Positions 1 through 13,839 are shown, counted from the stretch's first letter. The stretch: 64,000 nucleotides of DNA from Isoetes taiwanensis (GCA_021234155.1 JAJEKV010000067.1:3711279-3775278); one strand, 5' to 3'. Numbers and translations are program-made. Notes: a model not told the origin generated them from the sequence alone.

Positions 1-260
1 CAAACAAATCGACATATGTACATTAGTTGTACTAATATTGTAACATTAATGTGATGTACTAATATTGGAACATTAATTAGATGTACATTGATGTACATTG
101 GATGTACATTGGATGTACATTGGATGTTCAATTGAACTGTTGGTCGTACATTAGATGTAATTTCTTGTACATTAGATGTACATTAGATGTCTGAATGAGA
201 TCGATGGAATCTGTTGGATGGACATTTTATGTACATAGAACATACATTAATTGTACAATA
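1..260. repeat. TGTACAT-rich repeat array left of the transposase gene
   Basis: This stretch holds many copies of the palindromic word ATGTACAT and variants such as GTACATT and GATGTACATTG. Between about 75 and 125 they form short tandem units of roughly 13 bp. The array lies directly upstream of a transposase-like gene, and a related array lies directly downstream of it. Clustered short motifs near transposon ends often serve as transposase binding sites; that role here is inference. The window begins inside the array, so the true element end is not visible. Confidence 0.7.
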
Positions 261-599
261 GTATAGTTCAATACTCTTTTGGCATCCGTTTGCGGCATCA
301 TTTTGCTAACATGGTCTTTAATGCTTTTGTTATTGCGGTCGAGCTTTATCAACGGTTTGTATATCGAGAATCCACGATACAAAATTATTAACCGACCCAG
401 GTTCAGTATCCAAAACCTGATTGCATAAGGAAATTGAAGGAGAGAAACACATGTTGTTGTGTCAAACATGAGCAAGCAGATCTGTCGAAAAGGCCTTCAA
501 TGATATGAGGAGATCCCTACATGTTAATTGCACTTATGGTATAGTGTCTCAGCATCCCAAAGAAAACAATGGAGTATGTCAAGCAAACAAGAAAACTTT

Positions 600-2094
600 T
601 GATAATGTTAGTATCTTGTGGAGGTCAACAGTTTGCGAAAATATGTGACGGATGAATGGCATAAACTAAAATGCATCAAAGGCGAATGTGATGAATGTGG
701 AGTGAAGAAATTAGACATCCGTCCAAACGAGGAAGATGGAATTGAAATGTGGACTGGCAAGTATATGCATATGTCAATGAGCCATCCAAAAAAGGTACAT
801 CCAGAAGGCTTAGATTAGTTGATCAGAATGACAAAGCATCTGTTTTGTTAAAGAACATGAAAAATCAGCTTGCTAAGTTTACAGATCATAACTTTACAAA
901 GACAATCGGCGAAGCAAAGCAGTTTAAAAGATGTGTTGAGAAACTCCGGATAATAGTGTGTTGTCTGCATTTGTTGACTTTGCGAGAGAACTACACATTG
1001 AAACCGAGGGACGGAAAGTGCAATCCGAGCATTGGAATCCCACGATCAAATTAGTATTTTGGTCCATATTTCAATGATGAAAATAGAAGGTAAGCTTAAA
1101 AAAAAGCGATGCATTTCTATGTTTCAGGATGACCCGAAGCATGACACTCATTTTGTGCAACATGGTTTTAAATTACATTTGGGGTGGCTTAAGAATAATG
1201 GAGGTGGACACATAAACCTTCATTATGTGTGGTCGGATGGTTGTGCATCTCAATTCAAATCTGCACGTGCATGGTATGGAATCTGTAGATACCATGTTGA
1301 AAATAAAATTCGAGTGATATGGAATTTCTTTGGATCTGGCCATGGGAAAGGCACACATGATGGCGAGGCTGGTATAGCAAAGTTGTGGCTTGAGGAAGAG
1401 CGAGAGAAAACAAAATGGCATGCCGGTGTGGTCTGAAAAACTTGACTTGTGCAGTTTTAAGGGCCAAGGAATCGGATTGTGAAAGGGTGTTTTGGGAGGT
1501 TGGAAAAACAGATGTGAACAGGCAGCAAGCATTCAATTGCAAGACTTTACCTGGTACTCAGCAGATACATTCTGTGTCAACTATAAACCCAGCAGATCCA
1601 ACAAAGTTGCTATGCAGACCACTCTCGTGCTTTTGTGATGCTTGCATTAACTTCAATTGGTTGAATTGTGAGAACATTAAACATTGTGGAGAATGGTCTC
1701 TAAAAGTTTAGAGCCCACCTGATCATATTGCCTCTCGTGTTGAAGCTGAAAATGATGTGGAAGTTTTGTATCTTGAGGAGGGGGCTGGTTTAGATGACAC
1801 TTGTATTTATTTCAGGATGTATTTGTGTCTTTTGCAGCACCAGACAATGTGGAAGGTGTTTCATACTATGTTCTCATGTGCACCAGGGAAAAGCATGCAT
1901 TGGAAGAAGATTCAATTGATGACTATGGAAATGAATACTCTGCTGGCACTAGTGTCATTGAAGGACAATATTATGAACTAATCCCAGGCTGCCACAATAA
2001 GTATAAACTGCTTCCTACTAAGAATGTTTTGGTACCTGCAGAATCTGTGATTGGGGTTCGAATCCCATTCAAGAAAGTAAAACACAAAGTTTGA
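600..2094 (+). pseudogene. Broken transposase-like gene (RNase H-fold type, WSDG/HGKG family)
   Basis: Fragments in several frames line up, in order, as one protein. A Cys-containing segment (CIKGECDECG, near 675-705) comes first, then QVYAYVNEPSKKG (near 755-795), FVDFARELHIE followed by QSEHW (near 970-1,040), a block with HYVWSDGCASQFKSAR (near 1,222-1,268), WNFFGSGHGKGTHDGE (near 1,320-1,368), and a C-terminal block with EGQYYELI (near 1,800-2,094). The acidic residues in FVDFA, WSDG and the later HDGE are spaced like an RNase H-fold or DDE transposase core. I know this motif set from uncharacterised transposon-like proteins in plants and animals, but I cannot name the superfamily with certainty. 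At least three frame changes and stops interrupt it; some may be sequencing errors. It is bracketed by TGTACAT arrays and converges on minus-strand genes. A 5'-truncated copy starts at 36,830. Confidence 0.6.
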
Positions 2095-2261
2095 AGGGGC
2101 AATCACAAAGATTTCACTTGCCGATGAAGTCCATGAGACATTGTTATCACAACTTCCAAAGAATTGTAGATGACATGGACTAAGTCGATCTGTAGTACTT
2201 TCACGAAATATTGTAATACTTTGTTATAAGAACTCAAGAACTGACTACTTCAGAAGTGCAT

Positions 2262-2323
2262 TATGTACATCAATGTACATAAGATGTACAACGATGTACA
2301 TCTTATGTACATCTGTTGTACAT
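2262..2323. repeat. TGTACAT cluster with perfect 18-bp hairpin
   Basis: Just past the transposase gene, arms at 2,273-2,290 and 2,295-2,312 are exact inverted repeats (ATGTACATAAGATGTACA and its complement) around a 4-base loop. More GTACAT words flank the hairpin. It sits between the convergent transposase and minus-strand genes, so it could be a shared terminator or a protein-binding site; neither is shown. Copy B (37,918-37,970) keeps most of it with a few changes near the loop. Confidence 0.7.
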
Positions 2324-2634
2324 TCCGAAAATCTTATAAAAATTTGTTAAGTGTAAGTTGATTAGAATTGAACACAAGAAAGTTGAATTGCATAAACACT
2401 AAAATGGTTTCAGTCATGGCAAAGATAAGAAATGGACAGGTTTTCATGTACAAATGGTTGATTTATTTATATTGTGGACATAAATATAACACACCCAAAA
2501 ATGAGCATGGCTCATAATTCATGACCAAGCTTCAAAATGTCGGTAGGAGCCCGATATCTTATGACTATTGCATCATGTCTTCCAGCCACGAGAGGCTGAA
2601 GAGATATCCTCTAAAGCGATAGTCCATGCGGTTT

Positions 2635-3900
2635 CTATAGCGTGCCAGCGGCAAACCTTTCCATCCTACATAGCTTTGCATCTTCCGGGACCGTGCCTTC
2701 CCCAAGGGTTGTGCAACAAGTGATTTGTGCCAATATACCTTTCATGGTTGCTCGTTCCTCATAATTTTCAATTTGCTCAACCTTTTCCCAAAGTTCGAGA
2801 ACAGCGGTATAGAGGCGATAATCGGTCCCCAACCCTATGTACTTGCGACTTGTGTTGGTTTGTATTACCTCGGGTGCGCAGAACTCTATCTCTTAGTTTC
2901 TTAATAGTCTTTTGTGTTTCAGTCCATTCATCTACAAAGCAAATGAAGATCACTTAATTATGTATACACACTCATAATTGTACCAATAAGAAAGACGATG
3001 AAGAATAGAGTACTCAAGTGCAATGAACAAAAACTTTGATACATATATTCATAACATTTGAATTTGTACATCGTCAAAGTCTGTACCAACAATGGGCGGT
3101 CGAGAGGCCAATAACATGATGGCGGTTTCTCCATTCCTTGTTCGTATATTGACTAAATTTAGGCAAAGAGCACCCAAGTTCTTTGCCATAGTTTGCCAAA
3201 GAAAATCTGTTCCACACTTTCGATATGCCATCTGTTTGCATTAGTCATTGGATGCTCTTTCACATAAACTATACCATCTTGACCCATTTTGAATCCATTA
3301 AGCCATGGAATGAGCTCCATGACAAGCAATCTGTCACTAGCTAATATCTCGGTGTCCAAGAGAAAGGACATATGTAGCTTCCCTCTGAGATTCAAAGTGG
3401 ATTTGTATCTTTAAATAAATCGATCGAGCCATGTCCATAGTACTCGGGTACTCTTTCCATACCACGACTAATGGTTTCACAAACAACCCCTTTTGAGGTT
3501 CAATGAGGGTGTTTGTGTGGCGTGAGTCCAACACTTGCTCCCGGCTGTAAACAAACTTCAGCTTTATGGAAAAAGCATCACAAATATGTTCCACAATTGG
3601 TTGAAGATTTTAGAAGTGAGTGAAGACCGGATGGCAACATCAAACCCTTCTCTTACAAATGCTAACTTGTGATGCTAACCACGGCTGCGGTAAAAAAAAC
3701 ATTTCCTATATTAAATTGAAGCTCATCTTTACGGATCTGTTGGTATCTTGAGTTAATATTTTCATTCTTGTGCACACTCTTGCCCAACACGAATTTAAGT
3801 CAAAGATAACGAGCTTTCTCCACTGAATTAGATGATTCACATCAGCAAGAAAACACTTGAGATTCACAATTTATAATTACATTTCGGACACACAATTGAG
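2635..3900 (-). pseudogene. Transposon-borne ORF of unknown function, frameshifted
   Basis: Overlapping minus-strand frames read as a chain. A segment at 3,337-3,594 contains KLKFVYSREQVLDSRHTNT, one at 3,159-3,395 contains LIPWLNGFKMGQDGIVYV, one at 3,049-3,231 contains LVNIRTRNGETAIMLLA, and a separate exon-like piece at 2,635-2,832 contains LYTAVLELWEKVEQIENYEE. The first three overlap and switch frame within a few tens of bases, as expected from small indels. I do not recognise a domain. The order and strand match the Ulp1-like gene upstream, so this may be its C-terminal part or a third gene of the same element. Copy B carries the counterpart at 38,183-39,240 with different indels. Confidence 0.4.
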
Positions 3901-3970
3901 AAAACACATTGATAATTACACGATTGTTATTTGCAGTGTAAGTGAGACAAATAAATTAATTTTTCATTAC

Positions 3971-4893
3971 TTATTGAGTACAAAGAAGCTCGGAGCATGG
4001 CTCATACAAAGCGTAATTTACAAACAAGTCAAAGGGACTATCTACCACGTGTAGGAACAAGCTGCTTGTATATTCATCTAGCCTTCTACAATTAATGCCT
4101 CCATTAGATGATCCCTCAGTGACTTGGCATAGGCATCGGTGAACCAACTGGGTGTCATCTGCATGGAGCACAAGTATTAGAGGACTATACCAACAAATAA
4201 CTAATAGGAAAATAACATGTTCTACTTACAAAAATGGAGCTTGGGCGTGCATCAACCACGGCATCTATGAATTTGTGCATGTAAGCCACAATGTACATGC
4301 AAGGGTTCTTTGGTACTAGTTTACGGCATTTTAGGATGAACACGAGGATCAAAGTTCTTCCTACCATGGCTTAAGCTGTTGGATCCGAGCATCATGTTAT
4401 TGATCACAAGCTTATGAAACCTCGCAAAATTGCAATGTGAGAATAAATCAAGCATAAGAAATTGCAATATGAGAATAATCAAATCATAAAAACAAAACGA
4501 AACTCATACTTATACGGACCACTTTAGCATCGGGTACATAGCCTTTGACAGAGAGAGGATTCAGATACTTGGGCTAGCTATAGATGGAAAAGAGCTTTTC
4601 ATTGGACCAGCAAGCACAAGTATTACCCAATGCCACATTTGGGCCTTGCGAATTGGAACAAATATGTATTGGCATCTTGCAATCAAAATGCCATCCAGCC
4701 CTTCCTTTATGTTAGTGTTACGTGCATCCCCCCCGTTCTTGAGGGAATTCACAAAATTCTGGAAGGTGTCCTGGTCGAACCGTAAAAAACTTGTGTTTCC
4801 AATCAGATGGAAGACTGCTACAAAGGTACCTGCACACAAATCCAGATTACATATTAATACATAAGATGAGTGACTTAGGGAATGAAATAACAT
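3971..4893 (-). pseudogene. Ulp1-like (C48) cysteine protease domain of a transposon gene
   Basis: Minus-strand exons carry Ulp1/SENP-like motifs. The exon near 4,570-4,829 ends with YIFVPIRKAQMWHWVILVL, matching the 'xPxxxxxHWxLxVx' box with the catalytic His. The next (4,185-4,367) has NPCMYIVAYMHKFIDAVV, matching the box around the catalytic Cys, where DCG is more usual. A short last exon reads DAYAKSLRDHLMEALIVEG (near 4,095-4,155). Splice-like signals occur: an acceptor ending GTGCAG before 4,829 and a GTATAAGT donor near 4,512. Frame breaks remain. Ulp1-like genes are carried by several plant DNA transposons, for example some Mutator-like elements. The Asp and Gln of the usual active site were not found with confidence. 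Copy B has a 31-bp longer version near 40,200. Confidence 0.55.
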
Positions 4894-4917
4894 AAATATG
4901 TTGAAACTAGAAATGGA

Positions 4918-4934
4918 GCCCAGCGTTGCTGGGC
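4918..4934 (-). other. Helitron 1 3'-terminal hairpin
   Basis: GCCCAGC and GCTGGGC pair as a 7-bp stem around a 3-base loop. Read on the minus strand it lies 7 bases before the terminal CTAG. The sequence is the exact reverse complement of the hairpin at 47,781-47,797, which ends the second Helitron in copy B. Such hairpins mark the 3' end of rolling-circle transposons. Confidence 0.85.
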
Positions 4935-4989
4935 ATAGCTAGGAACTATAAATGATACACTGGAGCAATTGTTAAAATGTACTCACATT

Positions 4990-6830
<1,841 letters not shown>

Positions 6831-6961
6831 TGAAACAACAGTCAAAATGAAATTTTGGTTGAAGTCGCACACATGTCATCTTCACCGTTGGTCGATCAAA
6901 TCCTCAATCGTTCGATCTAGGTCTCCATGGAAGACACACGCTATATTTTTATAATATAAGA

Positions 6962-7800
6962 TGCTAGCCTACCTCCCATAGACATCTACCATCTTAGAGG
7001 TCAAGTCCAACTTCCGAACAGAACTTCGTCAACATCACTTTGAAAGATAGAGGGTGCAGGCTTAGGAGGACAAATCCCTTATAAGGAGTGAATGGAACCA
7101 ACCTTTTCAGTCGGTTCACTAAACATGCAAAGGAAACAACAACATTAGCAAAAAGAATATATCTATTGTAATCAATTGTATATTACTCACCTTGTAAATT
7201 CATCACCCGTTTCAAAGATCTTCGAGGATGCACCTTATTTGTTATCACATCAATATTTGCTTGTAGATCCTCTTCCTCTTCCGGTTCCGGACTTCTCGGA
7301 AGGATCGGGATCAGCTTCCTTCACGACTGTGATCGTGTCCTATGTACAAAAAAATGTGGTTAATTACCATAAATCTACAGGATGTTTAACAAAATTAGTT
7401 CATCTTGGACATACCTCTTTCTAGGTGGTGGTGGCACTTTTTTTGCCCGGAGATTTTCTTTTCGGAGGACATTTTTTTGTTTCTTTGGAGATTTTGCACT
7501 GTTTTTTTTCCTTTTGGAGTGCCATCACCAACATTCTTTTTGCCTCCTCTTTGGAGTGGACTCAACTACCAACTCAGCTTCCTCTTCCACGGTATCTCAC
7601 AGGTTAAAATGTCGGATCCATGTCCTTTGTAGCTTCTTACATAGCTTGAGGTCAGGCCCATCGGGACTGCAGATGATCTTTGAGACGTGTTTTGAATCTT
7701 TCTTAGCTTCTCCAATTACTAATTTAGCACTTGGTGATGAAAAGATTTTTACATTGCGGCGGTCATTGAAGGCTCTGCTTTTGCACACACTTTAGCTTTC
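6962..7800 (-). pseudogene. N-terminal and middle exons of the minus-strand transposon gene
   Basis: Three exon-like pieces are visible on the minus strand. One near 7,400-7,790 contains KIFSSPSAKLVIGEAKKDSK and a basic stretch ending KKVPPPPRKRYVQDE, which could act as a nuclear localisation signal. One at 7,195-7,340 is acidic (SPEPEEEEDLQANIDVITN), begins after a GTACATAG acceptor and ends at a GTGAG donor. One near 6,970-7,135 ends at GAG|GTAGG, just before Helitron 1. Frames are interrupted in A and, at other places, in B (40,550-41,390). I recognise no catalytic domain; the link to the Ulp1 domain is by strand and order. Confidence 0.4.
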
Positions 7801-8039
7801 TCAAGTGCCATCCTCTCAATTTCCTCAACTTCACTTTACCATGTTCGAGCAGGCACTGTTGCAGATTGTTCTATTACTGGCACTGAAAATGTCATTGGTG
7901 ATCTGGAGCTGGAAGGTAGAGGGTCTACAGATTCGATGCCTTATTATGCTCGATAAAATCAGTAAAGAGAGTCGATCACGAGATGGCTCAAGAACATCAC
8001 CATTAAAAGTCGCTACGGGATAGGAACAGCCTCATCACA

Positions 8040-8640
8040 AACAAAAACAAATGATCTAAATTTCAATAGACATAAAAGAACATGAAAGCAGAACTAATGA
8101 AATATATGGTACATCACACCAAGCATGTACATTTCATGTACATAGAATGTACCAAATGTAAGTAACTACATTTAACTATAGCCAAATGTACATGTACATG
8201 TTCCTCAATGTACATAAAGGTACATCAATGTACCCAGATGTACCTTGATGTACCGGATGTACCCATGTATCCATTAGGGAATGTAGATCTATGCCAAAAA
8301 AGCACATATATGTAAAAATGCACATACTTATGAATCCATCTGAGATGCACTCTAAAGATAAATGCATGTACATCTATTTGCGAGATGTAGACTCCATTAG
8401 AGACATGTACAACCGATACAAATCTAGGTCAAGCTCAAAAATAAAACCATCAATAAACAAGCAAATATATGCCTATGTACCTCTGCTACGGATGTACACT
8501 AAAAGTTATACATGTACAAGGAATAGCAATGCCTTTGAAAGCCATACATGTAGAACTATCACGATTACAATAACAAATATGAATGAAGAGAAATATAAGT
8601 TTAAATTAGTTGAGAGCAATGCATACCTTTCCACGACAGG
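8040..8640. repeat. Intronic TGTACAT / TGTACC array
   Basis: About 20 copies of GTACAT, ATGTAC or GATGTACC lie between exon-like pieces of the minus-strand gene, densest at 8,125-8,265. They are the same words that flank the transposase gene at 1-260 and 2,262-2,323. No open frame is convincing here. The counterpart in copy B is 41,650-42,130. Confidence 0.6.
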
Positions 8641-9950
8641 AAACCAAGTCAATTGAATGCCCTCATCCCGGATGCAACCTTTTATGCAATTAAATCTTTC
8701 ATGGACCCGGGATAACACAAGCGAGAAGAGGCAATAAGCATCTGCATGGAGCTAGCACAACAAACCCGGTTTTGCCAAAGCCTTGGCCTAGCGGGTACAT
8801 GAACCCGAATGTGATGAACGCTCTCTATAGAAGTAGCTCCCTACGGGGTAGGGCCTCGGGTGCGAACAATAGGTCCCGCTCTCCCATGAAATCCAAAATC
8901 TGTGAATGCCTTTCTGAACCAATTCAATGCAATTAAGTTTTTCCTTTGCTTGTTCAATTGAGATTTCATGCCTTTCAATGTCTTTAATTGCTTCACCGCA
9001 AACCAATTTCTAGCTTAGAAGAGTGTTGTTCTTTATCATGTCTACTCATAACCAAGTCTTCCAACTTGTACTTCAACACTCGAACATAACAAACATTTCA
9101 ATGGGATCACAGGACAATTTGTCAAATTCTGTTTTGTCTCATCTATTTTTACGGCGGATCTGCTTTGCGGATCTTGGGATAGCATATCCTTTCTACCCTC
9201 AATCCATTTGATGACCTTCAATGCATCCCTCCTTTTTTTCTTCCGGTGCTTCTACTTCATTCAATAGGTTAGTTTTCTCCTCCAACCCATGCTTAAGTAA
9301 GCGCTTTATTGTGTCAACATCGATCTAGAATAAGCCGGGGCTCTAATATTCTCTGCAATACGATGTCCCGTTTGATAGTTGAGGATTTACATTGTAGGGT
9401 CCTCATGCTTGTCTGAATCGAGGGTTTTGGCAAGATCTTTGGCGGTCCTAGCCGTCCATCCAATCAACAAGCCGTCCCTTCAAGTGAAGAGCAAATGCTG
9501 GCAAAATAGGTTGAAATATAATGGTTTGTAACTTTGTTTCTTGCCATAAACCAATTCATAATATTTAAAAAATCATCTTTCCATGCGTTAAGGATTCTCC
9601 CTTCCTTGAATCCTCGTGCATTTTTTGGAGACTTCACCCCATACCTCGTTCATAACCATCTCTAGGTTGGGTATGTGGGCCTCTGCATGTTTCTCACGGA
9701 GGTCTTTGGCTTGGATCACCTCGAACCCAAGCGTAAACTCCTTGGAGGTAAAATTCCACCGCTTGAAGCAGCGGCATCTTGCTTGGGCTGTGTGGTGATG
9801 AGCAAGCACTCATCTGGGGGCGTTTTGGGGCCATAGCTAGATGAAGAATTCGTGATCGGAATCCAAGCAGAGAAGGCAGGGGCGGGATAGTGAACGAGAG
9901 GCAAACCAAGAAAGAATTTGGGAAAGAATTTCAAAATCCGATAATTGCGG
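8640..9950 (-). pseudogene. 5' exons of the minus-strand transposon gene, decayed
   Basis: Minus-strand pieces include KDIERHEISIEQAKEKLNC (8,788-9,006) and, further upstream, FEVIQAKDLREKHAEAHIPN with MVMNEVWGEVSKKCTRIQG (9,588-9,809). Copy B continues the latter without a break through a segment containing NIMNWFMARKRLQTIIFQP (42,967-43,215), where A is frameshifted. That shows A and B carry independent small indels in what was one reading frame. The region 9,250-9,540 is less clear. The family is not recognised. Confidence 0.35.
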
Positions 9951-10014
9951 GTTCAGAGTAGTGGATAGCCATTAATCATGGCAGTTACTAGCTGGTCATG
10001 ATGACAGTTATTCC

Positions 10015-10060
10015 AAAAATGTGCATTCGGTACATATGTATATGTACAAAAAGGGCTACA
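10015..10060. promoter_or_regulatory. Right-edge TACATATGTATATGTAC cluster
   Basis: A compact palindromic cluster (GGTACATATGTATATGTAC) lies just upstream of the first minus-strand exons. It uses the same words as the arrays at 1-260 and 2,262-2,323 and may mark the right side of the transposon-like module or its promoter. No clear terminal inverted repeat was found beside it. Confidence 0.35.
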
Positions 10061-10075
10061 TTTATAGACACCCTT

Positions 10076-10336
10076 TCATGCTTTTACCCAACTGTTGACC
10101 ATGTATAAATCTAGTACCTCCGAAAGAATAATCCAACCGAAAGAAAAGAAGTAATCTAACAAGTCCGGCCAACTTGTTACGATGACATCAATTCGATTGG
10201 TAGGAATATTCCAAGAGTTTAAATAGCTAAGAAAGGGGGAATCTCTAGAAATAAAAGAATAATACATGTAAGGTACATCTAAAATAAGAATTATAGTAAT
10301 CAAATAGTCTTTTGAGACAAAAGGAATTGTCGTCAT
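10076..10336 (-). CDS. Unrecognised 86-codon ORF, intact only in copy A
   Basis: An open frame of 86 codons is hydrophobic and aromatic-rich (ends with SEVLDLYMVNSWVKA) and uses T-rich third positions, somewhat like organelle genes. I could not match it to a known plastid or mitochondrial gene. In copy B (43,630-43,880) small indels break the frame. It may be chance, a transferred organelle fragment or a retroelement piece. Confidence 0.2.
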   Translation of the reverse strand: MTTIPFVSKDYLITIILILDVPYMYYSFISRDSPFLSYLNSWNIPTNRIDVIVTSWPDLLDYFFSFGWIILSEVLDLYMVNSWVKA

Positions 10337-10339
10337 GAC

Positions 10340-11853
10340 AAAACCTTGTGGTTTAGAATCGTTCTAACTAAGTAGGTAACCCATAACTATATTGAAATAA
10401 ATGATAACATAATATGTATATCCATCTTAGATGGTTATATATGTTAGCTAAGGCTAGTAAATTAATGCGCTAAGTAAGAAGCGTATAACCTCTTAAGGGG
10501 AGAGAATAGATATGACGTTGTGTACAACGTCATTGAAGGGGTGCAGGACCATTTTCTTTTCGAAGAAAGTGGGAGCGCTCAATCTTATGATTGAACGTAC
10601 TTGCATCGAATTGACCGACCCGTAGAATAGAGTTCACTCCGGCAATGGCCGCAGCGAATAGAGCATAAAATAGATAGATACCTTAGTGCTCGGGAGGCCT
10701 TCAACGTGCGAGACTGAGCTAACTACACCAATGAAGTGGAGCAAAAGTATGGGAGCAATGCAACGACCAAGTCATCTCCAAATTACTCGACGCCGGCTCA
10801 ATGGGTGGATGCGTTCTAGCTTTAGGTAAGGTGTGCGCATGTATTATAAGCTTTAATGTGTCTTATTGATAAGTTAAATATAGATCCTAATAGCTGGATA
10901 GAATTTGCTATACGTATATGTATCATAGGGAAATAAGTTTACTAACAACGATAATGGGAGGTAGCATGTGAATTAATCCTTCGCAAGGATGCAATTCCTT
11001 CAAAGGATAGCTATATGACCTCGGGGTCCTTATAATTATAAATAGAAAATAGAATTCAGATATATTTAAGTGCATCTTAGGGATATACTTCCAAGGGTAA
11101 TGCAGGACCCAAGGAAGAGAATAAGAAGCACATCTAATTCTTGTGTATGATAATTAAAAACCTTGTCTATGTAACAATAGGTCTAAATCAGGGTTATTGT
11201 TTAAATAATCGCGATCTAAAAGTCGTTAAATATTGCAAAGCTTAGAGTAAATATAATTGTACTATCGGAAGTAATGTATCCGATACTATGATAATGTTAA
11301 TTCATAAATATTACCTTAGGGTAATTATGTTAATCACATGCATTAAAGGAGCCGGCAAAAAAAAATGGCTCGGGCATGTCGATTTGTGTTTAGATTAGTT
11401 TCATGTGCGGTTAAGATTAATCTCGCATGCAACCTATGCGGTATGAGTTGCATGTGTATTTTGCGATGATGGGACCACTACGGTGATCTCTAGGGGCGTG
11501 GTATAATGTCAATGTAGGCATGGCCGGCGTTTCCGCTGGATGAGTGGAAGGTAGATTAGAAAAGTCTATACGTTCCCGCGAGTAGGCGACCTCGAAGAAA
11601 GGAGGTCATTCAGGGAATGCATTGATAGGAAAAGCACCTCTAGCCCCATATATGTCCTTCACGCCCCATATATCACCGGGAAGGACCCTATCCTCCATGC
11701 CGGCAACTAGGGTGTAGGCATGGCGGCATATAGGCATTATAGGGCGGTCTCCTGACCCGCGATGGAAGAAGCATCCTCTTCCTACGCCGGGAGATTAGCC
11801 ATGCATTCATGTAGATAGGTGGGGTGATCACCATATAACCAAAATTTTATTAA
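10340..11853. other. Gene-free retroelement-like DNA
   Basis: No convincing coding region was found in these 1.5 kb. A minus-strand frame near 10,535-10,680 reads YLFYALFAAAIAGVNSIL but lacks a recognisable domain. A motif near 11,300 (TATTACCTTAGGGTAATTATG) matches the tandem repeats at 14,310-14,878, which suggests both belong to one internal region later split by Helitron 2. Confidence 0.4.
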
Positions 11854-12426
11854 TCTTATATTATAATGTTTTAATGTAAGTCTGTAGTGCATCGAGCCCT
11901 AATTTGAACGGCTCAGATTTGATCTAAAAGTTGCACGGTCCAAATAACCCAAGGTAGCCAACGATTTTGTGTTTTCTTTGTGTTCTTCAAGCCCTAACCC
12001 CATCTTTCTCTTACCTTCCGATGTTTTGATCCGCCGGAGGCTAAATATGAGGAGGTTGGAGTGGATCGAGCTTGAGGAGCACCTTTTTTTAACCCTTAAA
12101 TTTTATTTTTTTTTATTTTAGGGTGTGGCTATAGGCGCCGTATCTCAGTTCTGCTTGCCTCTGATTCCGGTAGCCACACCTGCAAAGCTCTTTCTGGCGT
12201 GCAGAACACAAGAGAGGACCAAAGCTATTGCTCCAGAAGTTGTAGAATGGCCCTGAAGTAGTAGAATGGATCCGATTATGGTCCTCTTTTTCTGGTTAGA
12301 GTGTTTTTTTACCTAGAAAAAGCTTGAGAGACCGGAAACCATTGTGGGAAGCCACGATTTGGAATGATTGCACAAGGATCCTAGCTTTAAGCTCGAAGGA
12401 GATGCCCATGACGGCAGAATCAATGC

Positions 12427-12732
12427 ATGAGGATGTCCATGGCGGCAGCTGGATACGTCGAATCTGCATCTTTTGTTAGCTCAATGAATAATCAAAAAGA
12501 GGTATGTCAATGCTAATTGGGTCTTGCATTTTCATAAATCCTACTCCAATTATAAGTAATTGCACAGAAGGCTTTGACTAAGAGTGAATTGTTTTTGTTC
12601 TTAGAATCTTAATCTTGATATGTAAATAATGTATTATTCTTGAAGGAAAATGGACCTGTTCAAGCATGGCGCTGCACCTCTGCTCCATATGTTTGCAAGG
12701 AAGCAAGCATAAACAAATGGATTGCGGCATAG
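12427..12732 (+). pseudogene. Possible captured gene fragment inside Helitron 2
   Basis: An ATG at 12,427 opens a 25-codon exon (begins MRMSMAAAGYVESASF) ending at GAG|GTATGT (12,501/12,502). An intron of 144 bp ends at TTGAAG, and an in-phase second exon from 12,646 (ENGPVQAWRCTSAPYVCK) runs to a stop near 12,732. The 5' side (11,960-12,070) looks like a plant untranslated leader. Helitrons often capture host exons. The splice sites are plausible, but I have no family match and the protein would be only 53 residues. Confidence 0.3.
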
Positions 12733-13839
12733 AGGTCCTGTAGAAGTAAGTCCTTTGTAATCAAAATTTGGTTAGGTGGAGCAGGGTTTTTGTTTCTTTG
12801 AAAGCATTGCTGCAGATTTTGCTTGAACCAAGCCTTTTTCAGTCTCTTGATTGTTGATCTAAAATTGAGACAATGATGTTTTTGCTGCCAAATGATCAAG
12901 TATTTTTCGAGCTAAAACCCCATATGGATATGTTCTGAGATTTAGTTTTTGGTTTTGTTTCTATTGTCGATAGCTTATTAGCTTTTGCTATTCATAACTT
13001 GATATGTAGAGCTTTGACATAATTTTAACCTTCCTTTATCAGGGATATGCCATGAAACAATGGTAAATACAAACGATTTGAAATAAGGTACATGTGTTCT
13101 GTTTACTGAGCTTTTCTAAATATTCCGATATTCAATTTTACGATGTTGAAGTTGATTTATGATTGAGTTTGTGGTACCCGTTCTTTTCATCTTCAGATCA
13201 TGATATATACTGTCATGATGTTGCAAGGATAAACAACTAGATGAAAGCCAGGCCATTTCAAAACATTATATGTTGTAGTTCCGTTTGCGCAGTTGGAATG
13301 GACAACTTATTTTGTGAAAGATGAACTTGAACTACATCCTGCATCTATGCAATCAGGATCCAATTTCATGCTTATATTTGTGATAGCTGACTTTATAAAA
13401 AATGAACTTAAAACTATATCCTGCATCAATACTGGAATGGTTAGATGTATAAGAATGGTTGTGTAGCATCTTGAACCAGAATCCATAAACATTAAAATTG
13501 TAAATTGTAAAATTGAAAGCCATAGATGATATATAAGAGAGATTGTCCACAGTGCTCAAAGGACAAAAATATGTTGGGCATGATGTTCAATTATATAATG
13601 ATGTATCAACAATATAATTAACTATAAGGGTCTTGCTTTCCACAAAACAATCAATAATAATGGTATATCCTTTTTTTTCTTTGGCTATCATTTACAATCT
13701 ATAATATTGGTACACCTTTTCTTTTTCTTTGGCTACCCTTGCAGGTTCTTCAGGTATGCCCAGGCCATTGGAAAAAACAAACTAACATAAATTCAAGGAA
13801 ACAAGATCGTTTCCCTTTTTTCCCTTTAGCTAGGTTTAA

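Noticed and set aside
1-260. CRISPR-like array
   Set aside because: The TGTACAT repeats are very short, unevenly spaced and without regular unique spacers, and the window is a plant nuclear sequence.
11360-11460. Group II intron domain V or other organelle ribozyme
   Set aside because: A GAGCC...GGCTC-like stretch is present, but the bulge and tetraloop pattern of domain V is not.
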